Of a stretch of DNA of 5,314 nucleotides, positions 1 to 5,314 are shown piece by piece; positions within the stretch are counted from its first letter, which is position 1; each line of letters opens with the position of its first letter. Under the pieces are notes generated by a model. It saw only the letters and a list, made by a program, of their open reading frames with translations. It made no database searches and had not been told where the DNA came from. Source of the stretch: Halomonas sp. (lineage in GTDB: Bacteria; Pseudomonadota; Gammaproteobacteria; Pseudomonadales; Halomonadaceae); the NCBI GenBank assembly GCA_003560175.1, contig PWIZ01000173.1, positions 1 to 5,314 on the forward strand. Reading direction: 5' to 3'. The position numbers were made by a program, and so were the translations under genes.

Positions 1-1316
1 AAGTTGCGGTTGGAGGTGGAGGCACAGTGCTCGCCGGCGCCGAGCTTGTCGGCGTTCATGGCCAGGCACATGGAGCAGCCCGGCTCGCGCCACTCGAAGC
101 CCGCCTCGGTGAAGATCCGATCCAGGCCCTCGGCCTCCGCCATGCGCTTCACCAGGCCGGAGCCCGGCACCACCATGGCCAGCTTGATGCTGTCGGCCAC
201 CTTCTTGCCGCGGGCCACCTTCGCCGCCTCGCGCAGATCCTCGATGCGCGAGTTGGTGCAGGAGCCGATAAACACCTTGTCGAGCCGGATATCGGTGATC
301 TTCTGCCTCGGGGCGAGCCCCATGTATTGAAGCGCCCGGGTATAGCCGCTGCGCAGGGTGTCGTCGGTCTGCTCGGCGGGATCGGGCACCTCGCCCGAAA
401 TGCCGGTGACCATCTCGGGGCTGGTGCCCCAGGAGACCTGCGGCTCGATCTCGGCGGCGTCCAGCACCACCACCTTGTCGAACTCGGCACTGTCGTCGGA
501 GACCAGGCCGCGCCAATCGGCCACGGCGGCCTGCCACTGCTCACCCGTGGGCGCGAAGGGACGCTCGGCGAGGTAGTCGATGGTGGTGTCGTCCACGGCA
601 ATCAGACCGACCCGGGCGCCGGCCTCGATGGCCATGTTGCACACCGTCATGCGGCCTTCCATGGAGAGGCCCTGAATGGCGCTGCCGGCGAACTCGATGG
701 CGTAGCCGGTGCCGCCGGCGGTGCCGATCCGGCCGATGATGGCCAGCACCACGTCCTTGGCGGTGACGCCCACGCCGAGATCGCCCTCGACGCGCACCTG
801 CATGTTCTTCATCTTCTGGGTCAGCAGGCACTGGGTGGCCAGCACGTGCTCCACCTCGGAGGTGCCGATGCCGTGGGCCAGCGCCCCGAAGGCGCCGTGG
901 GTGGCGGTGTGGGAGTCGCCGCAGACCACGGTCATGCCCGGCAGGGTGGCGCCCTGCTCCGGGCCCACCACGTGGACGATGCCCTGGCGCGGGTCGTTGA
1001 TGCCAAACTCGGTGATGCCGAACTCGTCGCAGTTGTCATCCAGGGTCTGGACCTGAATCAGCGACACCGGGTCCTTGATGCCCTTGTTGCCCTGGGCGCG
1101 CTCCTCCAGGGTGGTGGGCACGTTGTGGTCGGTGGTCGCCAGGTTGGCGTCGAGACGCCACGGCTTGCGGCCCGCCAGGCGCAGGCCCTCGAAGGCCTGG
1201 GGCGAGGTCACTTCATGGAGCATGTGGCGGTCGATATAGATCAGCGCGGTGCCGTCATCGCGCTCCTTGACGAGATGCTGCGACCACAGCTTGTCGTAGA
1301 GTGTCTGGCCTGCCAT
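1..1316 (-). CDS. leuC: 3-isopropylmalate dehydratase large subunit (LeuC), partial at C-terminus
   Basis: LeuC is the large subunit of the cytoplasmic isopropylmalate isomerase. With LeuD it interconverts 2- and 3-isopropylmalate in leucine biosynthesis, using a 4Fe-4S cluster as in aconitase. The translation from ATG 1316-1314 gives 438 full codons and begins [16 protein letters not shown], like E. coli LeuC. Aconitase-family motifs are plain: DHNVPT near the N-terminus, [19 protein letters not shown] from about residue 131, [29 protein letters not shown] and [10 protein letters not shown]. The three expected cluster cysteines are present at 353 (GSCTNSR), 414 and 417 (CSMC). The frame ends at CASTSNRNF, where the family continues with about 30 more residues, so the truncation is the window edge and not a mutation. 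The start is supported by GGGAG at 1324-1328 (read on the minus strand) with a 7-base spacer. leuD and leuB would be expected further left, but they are not visible. Confidence 0.98.
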   Translation of the reverse strand, partial: MAGQTLYDKLWSQHLVKERDDGTALIYIDRHMLHEVTSPQAFEGLRLAGRKPWRLDANLATTDHNVPTTLEERAQGNKGIKDPVSLIQVQTLDDNCDEFGITEFGINDPRQGIVHVVGPEQGATLPGMTVVCGDSHTATHGAFGALAHGIGTSEVEHVLATQCLLTQKMKNMQVRVEGDLGVGVTAKDVVLAIIGRIGTAGGTGYAIEFAGSAIQGLSMEGRMTVCNMAIEAGARVGLIAVDDTTIDYLAERPFAPTGEQWQAAVADWRGLVSDDSAEFDKVVVLDAAEIEPQVSWGTSPEMVTGISGEVPDPAEQTDDTLRSGYTRALQYMGLAPRQKITDIRLDKVFIGSCTNSRIEDLREAAKVARGKKVADSIKLAMVVPGSGLVKRMAEAEGLDRIFTEAGFEWREPGCSMCLAMNADKLGAGEHCASTSNRN

Positions 1317-1323
1317 TTCGTTT

Positions 1324-1328
1324 CTCCC
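1324..1328 (-). promoter_or_regulatory. Ribosome binding site of leuC
   Basis: GGGAG on the minus strand lies 7 bases before the leuC ATG. Directly upstream is a small hairpin (arms 1329-1333 and 1337-1341, 5 bp, 3-base loop). It abuts the site and could affect its accessibility. Confidence 0.7.
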
Positions 1329-1380
1329 GGGCTCGAAGCCCCTTCATGTCATGTCCGGTCTCGGAATTGCACCACCGCCG

Positions 1381-1488
1381 CGGCTTTTCCGGGGGCAGAC
1401 CTTCAAGGAGGCGCTGTGAATACTTCCCTGTACGCTACCGATGCCATCCCTGGCATAGGACCTCCTTTCCGGTCTGCCCCCGGCGCCG
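1381..1488 (-). other. Long imperfect hairpin in the leuC leader, candidate cis-regulatory RNA
   Basis: A perfect 13-bp inverted repeat (1389-1401 with 1471-1483, GC-rich) is followed inward, after a 3-by-3 internal loop, by a further perfect 7-bp pairing (1405-1411 with 1461-1467). Four more pairs can form outside it (1381-1384 with 1485-1488) past an asymmetric bulge. The enclosed bases hold another perfect 6-bp hairpin (1441-1446 with 1451-1456, 4-base loop). Read on the minus strand, the inner 7-bp arm is AAGGAGG, placed as a Shine-Dalgarno for the small ORF at 1403-1456, and its partner CCTCCTT is the end of that ORF. No T run follows the structure on either strand, so it does not look like an intrinsic terminator. 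The orientation is inferred from its position in the leuC leader, since an inverted repeat is symmetric. Confidence 0.6.
1403..1456 (-). CDS. Possible 17-residue leader peptide in the leuC leader
   Basis: ATG 1456-1454 opens an 18-codon frame ending in TGA at 1405-1403, encoding MPGMASVAYREVFTAPP. It is preceded by AAGGAGG (minus strand, 1461-1467) with a 4-base spacer, the strongest Shine-Dalgarno match in the window though the spacing is short. The start codon and the following codons form one arm of a 6-bp hairpin. The last codons CCT CCT plus the stop form the sequence that can mask the ORF's own ribosome binding site. It ends 86 bases before the leuC ATG. There are no leucine, isoleucine or tryptophan codons, and only two valines, so classical attenuation by amino acid starvation is not indicated. 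I do not recognise the peptide. It could be chance, because the inverted repeat forces a Shine-Dalgarno-like sequence on both strands. Confidence 0.35.
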   Translation of the reverse strand: MPGMASVAYREVFTAPP

Positions 1489-1583
1489 CTCACGCCTGCA
1501 ACGGCTATCAGTCAGGCGATCGGGGCTATGGAAGAAGTCTCCCTCTCCTCGCCCATAAAATCAATTCATGTTATTTATGGATT

Positions 1584-1602
1584 GCATTCCTATCAGGAAT
1601 GC
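1584..1602. promoter_or_regulatory. Probable LysR-type operator (T-N11-A palindrome)
   Basis: GCATTCCT-ATC-AGGAATGC is a perfect 8-bp inverted repeat with a 3-base centre. It contains T-N11-A within an ATTCC-N5-GGAAT core, the usual form of a LysR-family recognition site. It lies 127 bases before the LysR gene start and 267 bases before leuC, in the divergent region where such regulators commonly bind. The leuC-side flank (1555-1583) is strikingly AT-rich against the GC-rich surroundings and is the likely leuC promoter. The palindrome and its spacing are seen directly. Binding by the neighbouring regulator is inference. Confidence 0.65.
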
Positions 1603-1657
1603 TATGTCGGCTGACTCGCTTTGCTCGACGTGATCGCTGGAATTGGGCAGGAGCTGG

Positions 1658-1682
1658 TTTTTTGTGGGAGCCGATCTCCCAC
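1658..1682. repeat. 7-bp palindrome next to a T6 run
   Basis: GTGGGAG-CCGAT-CTCCCAC (1664-1682) is a perfect 7-bp inverted repeat with a 5-base loop, directly preceded by six T residues (1658-1663). On the plus strand the T run precedes the hairpin, and on the minus strand the hairpin is followed by A residues, so neither strand gives an intrinsic terminator. It lies in the probable 5' untranslated region or promoter of the LysR gene. The TGTGGGAGC start resembles the head of REP-type repeats of pseudomonads, but the second half does not follow that pattern. Confidence 0.45.
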
Positions 1683-1720
1683 CAGTCCTTTCAAGCGCAG
1701 GCTTATCTAACACCAGTGGC

Positions 1721-1725
1721 GGAGG
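1721..1725 (+). promoter_or_regulatory. Ribosome binding site deciding the LysR start
   Basis: GGAGG lies 4 bases before ATG 1730. It supports this start over an in-frame TTG at 1643, which would add 29 residues unlike any LysR N-terminus. Confidence 0.75.
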
Positions 1726-1729
1726 CATT

Positions 1730-2671
1730 ATGGATACCCAGAGCCTGCAGGCCTTCCTGGCCGTGGCCGAGAGCGGCAGCTTCTCCCGGGCGGCGGAGCA
1801 GCTGCACCTCACCCAGCCGGCGGTCAGCAAGCGCATCGCTGTGCTCGAGACCCAGATCGATGCGCGACTGTTCGACCGCATCGGCCGAAGCATACGCCTG
1901 ACCGAGGCGGGGCACCTGCTGCTGCCTCGCGCCCGACAGATCCTGGTGATGGTCGACGACAGCCGGCGGGCGCTGAGCAACCTCTCGAGCGATGTGGCCG
2001 GCAGCCTGACCCTGGCCACCAGCCACCATATCGGCCTGCATCGGCTGCCACCGCTGCTCAAGGCCTATACCGCCGCCCACCCCGAGGTGCGGCTCGACCT
2101 GCACTTCCTGGACTCCGAAGAGGCCTACCAGGGCGTACTGGACGGCAGCCTCGAGATCGCCGTGGTGACTCTCGCCCCCCAACCGGATGCGCAGCTCGAG
2201 GTGGTCCCGGTCTGGATCGACCGGCTCTGCTTCGTGTGCGCCCATGATCACCCCCTGGCGGAGGTGACACAGCCGACGCTGCAGAAACTCTGCGAGCATG
2301 ACGCCGTACTGCCCGGCCCGCTGACCTTCACCCGGGGGCTGATCGAGGCTCGCTTCGCCGCGGCCGGCCTGCGCCTGCCGGTGGCGCTCTCCACCAACTA
2401 TCTGGAAACCCTCAAGATGATGACGGCCATCGGCCTGGGCTGGAGCCTGCTGCCGGAGCGTCTGGTGGCGGGCGAGCTCCATGAGCTGGCCATCGACCAC
2501 CCGCCGATCCACCGCCCGCTGGGGTTCATCGTGCACCGCAGCCGCACCCTCTCCAACGCCGCACGGGCCATGCTGGCGCTGCTCGAGGAGGCGCGGGAGA
2601 CGGCGGCCAGGGCGTCCGGGGCGGTGACGGCCCCTTCAGAGCCGGCCCCCAAAGGCGCGGGAATTCGTTAG
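1730..2671 (+). CDS. LysR-family transcriptional regulator
   Basis: This 313-residue protein has the normal length and layout of a LysR-type regulator. The N-terminal winged helix-turn-helix (about residues 3-62) contains LQAFLAVAESGSF, AAEQLHLTQPAVSKRI and LFDRIGRSIRLTEAG, all family hallmarks. A linker helix (about 63-90) leads to the periplasmic-binding-protein-like effector domain (about 91-290), which ends in the typical LKMMTAIGLGWSLLPERLV stretch (about 228-246). The last 20 or so residues are rich in Ala, Pro and Gly and probably disordered. The gene is divergent from leuC, an arrangement I recall in Pseudomonas, which makes leuC a plausible target. The palindrome at 1584-1602 is the likely operator and may also mediate autoregulation. 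It does not resemble enteric LeuO in sequence beyond the shared family motifs. The effector is unknown. A leucine-pathway intermediate such as an isopropylmalate is a guess from context only. The membrane protein gene follows after 33 bases. Confidence 0.93.
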   Translation: MDTQSLQAFLAVAESGSFSRAAEQLHLTQPAVSKRIAVLETQIDARLFDRIGRSIRLTEAGHLLLPRARQILVMVDDSRRALSNLSSDVAGSLTLATSHHIGLHRLPPLLKAYTAAHPEVRLDLHFLDSEEAYQGVLDGSLEIAVVTLAPQPDAQLEVVPVWIDRLCFVCAHDHPLAEVTQPTLQKLCEHDAVLPGPLTFTRGLIEARFAAAGLRLPVALSTNYLETLKMMTAIGLGWSLLPERLVAGELHELAIDHPPIHRPLGFIVHRSRTLSNAARAMLALLEEARETAARASGAVTAPSEPAPKGAGIR

Positions 2672-2690
2672 AATGCTTGGGTTTTTCGCC

Positions 2691-2695
2691 AGGAA
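2691..2695 (+). promoter_or_regulatory. Ribosome binding site for the GTG-started membrane protein
   Basis: AGGAA lies 9 bases before GTG 2705. No in-frame ATG occurs before residue 101, far inside the membrane region, so the GTG start is needed to include the first membrane segments. Confidence 0.5.
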
Positions 2696-2704
2696 CCCCA
2701 CCCC

Positions 2705-4033
2705 GTGCCAGCGCCCACTCCCTCGACCCCATCGCTTCGCCATGCCTGCGCCGGCGGACTGATCCTCGTCGGCCTCGGCCTGCAGGTGCTGCGCCTGGCC
2801 GGCCTACCGATCGCCCTGCCGGCGGTCAGCTATGCCTTCTGGCTGGCCGTGCTGCTGCTGTGGCCGGACCTCAAGCGGGGCAATCGGCGCCAGGCCGGCA
2901 TCCTGGCAGGGCTGGGCCTGGCGCTGGCGCTGGTCGCCGCCCGGGGCTTTGGCGCCGAGATCGCCTGGCACCGGCTGCTGGACGGCAACAGCTATGTGGT
3001 CGCCATGCTGGTGGGGGTGAGCTTCATCGGCCTGATCGGCACCCGCCAGGGACGCACTGCTCCAGCCGGCAGCGCCATGACCGGGCGACGCGGCACGGCC
3101 AGCACCTGGCTCGGCGTGCACCTGCTGGGGGCCGTGCTGAACCTCTCCACGGTCTTCATGGTGGGGGATCGCCTGCGTCGCCACGGCGAGCTCTCCCTGC
3201 CGCAGCTGCTGGCGCTGAACCGCGGACTCTCCAGCGCCGCGCTCTGGTCACCCTTCTTCGCCTCCATGGGCGTGGTGATGACCCTGGCGCCGGAGATGAA
3301 CTTCACGACCATCCTCTCCCTGGGCCTGCCGCTGGGGTTACTGGCCGGCACCCTGTCGCTGCTGGACCTCTCGAGGCGCTTCGACCTCTCCCGGGTGGCC
3401 GGCTATTCGCTCTCGCCAAAGAGCCTGTTGATGCCGGTGGGCATGGCCTCCCTGGTGCTGCTCTTTCACTACGGCCTGACTCCCGGGCTCTCCATCGTCA
3501 GCATCATCACCTTCCTGCTGCCGGGCGTCGCGGTGGCCAGCAACCTGCCCCGCGGGGCGGGCTGGACCCTGCGGCGAGTGCGCAGCCACACCCTGGAGCG
3601 ATTGCCGGCCATGCGCGGCGAGATCTCGCTGTTCCTGTGTGCGGGCCTGCTCACCCAGGGGCTCTCGGCTCTGATCGCCGCTGCCACCGGCAGCGAGTGG
3701 CAGCTCTTCGCCCACTTCGGGGCGCCCCAGGCGGTCGCCAGCTTCCTGACCATCGTGGTCAGCGCCGTGGCCGGGCTGCATCCGATCATCGGCGTCTCGG
3801 TGCTGGCCTCGATGCTGGAGCTGTCGGGCAGCCGCCAGACCCTGTTCGCCTTCGTGGCGCTGGCCTCCTGGGCGGTGGGCACCAGCGTCGGCCCCCTCTC
3901 CGGCATCAACCTTTCTCTGCAGGGCCGCTACGGCGTCAGCGGCGGCACGATGATGCGCCACAACCTCGGCTATGCCGCCGCCCTCTCTGCCCTGGTGGTG
4001 GCGGGCATCGTGATGCTCGACGCCTGGCTATGA
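2705..4033 (+). CDS. Polytopic inner-membrane protein, possible ion-transporter-superfamily permease
   Basis: This 442-residue, very hydrophobic protein has about 10 to 12 membrane segments. Approximate positions are 14-32, 35-53, 64-80, 95-112, 136-153, 168-193, 200-220, 241-256, 258-280, 306-327, 339-370, 378-400 and 420-440, with a short charged loop near 113-132 and a larger basic loop at 283-304. Two halves are suggested. Each has a segment rich in Gly, Ser, Asn and Pro that could be a re-entrant hairpin: GAVLNLSTVFMVGDRL at about 142-157, and GLHPIIGVSVL with TSVGPLSGINLSLQGRYG at about 357-410. Such polar, helix-breaking stretches in two halves are reminiscent of ion-transporter-superfamily carriers (DASS, ArsB, CitMHS and similar). 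I cannot place it in a named family, and the substrate is unknown. It sits 33 bases after the LysR gene on the same strand and is probably co-transcribed with it. Its stop codon is 4 bases from the convergent zinc-ribbon gene. Confidence 0.85.
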   Translation: MPAPTPSTPSLRHACAGGLILVGLGLQVLRLAGLPIALPAVSYAFWLAVLLLWPDLKRGNRRQAGILAGLGLALALVAARGFGAEIAWHRLLDGNSYVVAMLVGVSFIGLIGTRQGRTAPAGSAMTGRRGTASTWLGVHLLGAVLNLSTVFMVGDRLRRHGELSLPQLLALNRGLSSAALWSPFFASMGVVMTLAPEMNFTTILSLGLPLGLLAGTLSLLDLSRRFDLSRVAGYSLSPKSLLMPVGMASLVLLFHYGLTPGLSIVSIITFLLPGVAVASNLPRGAGWTLRRVRSHTLERLPAMRGEISLFLCAGLLTQGLSALIAAATGSEWQLFAHFGAPQAVASFLTIVVSAVAGLHPIIGVSVLASMLELSGSRQTLFAFVALASWAVGTSVGPLSGINLSLQGRYGVSGGTMMRHNLGYAAALSALVVAGIVMLDAWL

Positions 4034-4037
4034 CCCC

Positions 4038-4553
4038 CTACTGCGAGACCCGCCGGAAGTAGCGATGGCCGCACTGATGGCAGGGCTCGATGCGCGTCAG
4101 CGCGGGCAGATCCACCTCGGCGTCGCAGTGAACGCAGGCCATGCGACCGGGCACCGCCATCTCGCCCTCGCAGTAGTCCGCCTGAGCCGCCTCCAGGTCC
4201 TCCTCGAAGCGCTCGCGCTCCACCACGCTGCGATCGGCGATGGAGAGCAGCGACTCGCTGACCTTGCGCGACAGCGCCGAGAGGTCGATGCCCAGCCAGG
4301 TCGCCACGCTCTCGCCGCCGGCGCTGAGGTAGCGGCGCATGTCCTTGAGGTCGCGCTCCACCCAGGCGCGCAGCAGCGAAAGCTCGTCCTTGGTGAACTC
4401 CTCGAGCTCCGCCTCGAACTCCACGGCGTCGTCGAGATCCTGCTGCAGGTTTTCCCAGGTCAGCTCGTGGGCCCCCTCGCGCAGGCGTTCGAGCATGCGC
4501 TCGTACCCCTCGCGCAGGCGGTGGTCCCGTTGGGGTTGTTGCGACTCGCTCAT
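4038..4553 (-). CDS. YbeL/DUF1451 family zinc-ribbon protein
   Basis: This 171-residue soluble protein has a highly charged helical N-terminal part (about 10-125, probably coiled coil) and a C-terminal zinc ribbon. Four cysteines at 140, 143, 158 and 161 form a CxxC-N14-CxxC motif (CVHC and CHQC) suited to bind one zinc. The YCEGEMAVPGRMACVHC and PCHQCGHRYFRR stretches match the DUF1451 family, including E. coli YbeL. YbeL also lies beside leuS in E. coli as I recall, so the neighbourhood supports the call. The molecular function of the family is not established to my knowledge. The start at ATG 4553-4551 is well supported by AAGGAG (4560-4565 on the minus strand) with a 6-base spacer. An extra cysteine at 128 lies just before the ribbon. 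The stop TAG leaves only 4 bases to the convergent membrane protein gene. Confidence 0.9.
   Translation of the reverse strand: MSESQQPQRDHRLREGYERMLERLREGAHELTWENLQQDLDDAVEFEAELEEFTKDELSLLRAWVERDLKDMRRYLSAGGESVATWLGIDLSALSRKVSESLLSIADRSVVERERFEEDLEAAQADYCEGEMAVPGRMACVHCDAEVDLPALTRIEPCHQCGHRYFRRVSQ

Positions 4554-5314
<761 letters not shown>

Larger units (their letters stand above)
1317..1729. other. Divergent regulatory region between leuC and the LysR gene
   Basis: This 413-base stretch has no convincing long gene. From the leuC side it holds the leuC ribosome binding site with a short hairpin, a long inverted-repeat structure (1381-1488) with a possible small ORF, an AT-rich island (about 1555-1600) that probably holds the leuC promoter, a 19-bp LysR-type palindrome (1584-1602), a 7-bp palindrome beside six T residues (1658-1682), and the LysR gene's ribosome binding site. 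If leuC starts near the AT-rich island, its mRNA has an untranslated leader of roughly 200-250 bases, long enough for leader-based regulation. I could not fix -35 and -10 boxes with confidence for either direction. The AT-rich part offers several weak -10 matches and no good -35, which would suit an activator-dependent promoter. Confidence 0.75.

Noticed and set aside
1381..1488. Hairpin read as an intrinsic terminator or as a small transposable element (MITE)
   Set aside because: No T run follows on either strand, and I found no flanking target duplication or transposase-like end motif.
1512..1556. Small minus-strand ORF (MGEERETSSIAPIA) as a leucine leader peptide
   Set aside because: It has no ribosome binding site before the ATG, no Leu codons, and sits in or near the probable promoter.
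1643..1729. N-terminal extension of the LysR gene from TTG 1643
   Set aside because: The added 29 residues do not resemble a LysR N-terminus, the extension would run through the palindrome at 1664-1682, and GGAGG is correctly placed for ATG 1730.
27..1901. A 624-residue plus-strand open frame opposite leuC, running into the LysR gene
   Set aside because: Low-complexity translation rich in His, Gly, Ala and Leu is typical of the antisense frame of a GC-rich gene. The minus strand encodes an unmistakable LeuC.
2677..4062. A 461-residue plus-strand frame overlapping the membrane protein gene
   Set aside because: Its translation is repetitive and rich in Arg, Gly, Pro and Ala, as in frame-shifted shadows of GC-rich genes. 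The other frame gives clean membrane segments.

Overview
The window is GC-rich, densely coding bacterial chromosome with housekeeping genes and no sign of mobile DNA. The protein sequences (a LeuC-type isopropylmalate isomerase, a YbeL/DUF1451 zinc-ribbon protein next to leuS, and a bacterial LeuRS whose first zinc site lacks its cysteines, as I recall for Pseudomonas) point to a gammaproteobacterium. The best guess is a halomonad or a relative of the Pseudomonas/Oceanospirillales group. That assignment is inference from remembered family sequences, not a database result.

Layout from left to right. Positions 1-1316 (minus strand) hold leuC, complete at its N-terminus and cut by the left window edge about 30 codons before its expected end. 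Positions 1317-1729 are a 413-base divergent intergenic region. It holds a long imperfect hairpin that encloses a possible 17-codon leader peptide, a 19-bp palindrome of the LysR T-N11-A type in an AT-rich island, and a smaller palindrome next to a T run. Positions 1730-2671 (plus) encode a LysR-family regulator. It is followed after 33 bases by a GTG-started 442-residue polytopic membrane protein (2705-4033, plus), probably in the same transcript. The membrane gene ends 4 bases from the end of a convergent DUF1451/YbeL-like zinc-ribbon gene (4038-4553, minus). A 185-base gap separates that gene from the divergent leuS (4739 to the right edge, plus, 192 codons visible).

Functionally the window joins leucine synthesis (LeuC) and leucine charging (LeuRS), with a LysR regulator divergent from leuC. 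The simplest reading is that this regulator binds the palindrome at 1584-1602 and controls leuC, itself, or both, and perhaps the membrane protein encoded behind it. The unusual part is the leuC leader. Its 5' region can fold so that a near-perfect Shine-Dalgarno sequence for a small ORF pairs with the last codons of that same ORF, inside a 13-bp GC-rich stem. The ORF contains no leucine codon, so this is not a classical leucine attenuator. It is the best candidate here for an undescribed regulatory element.
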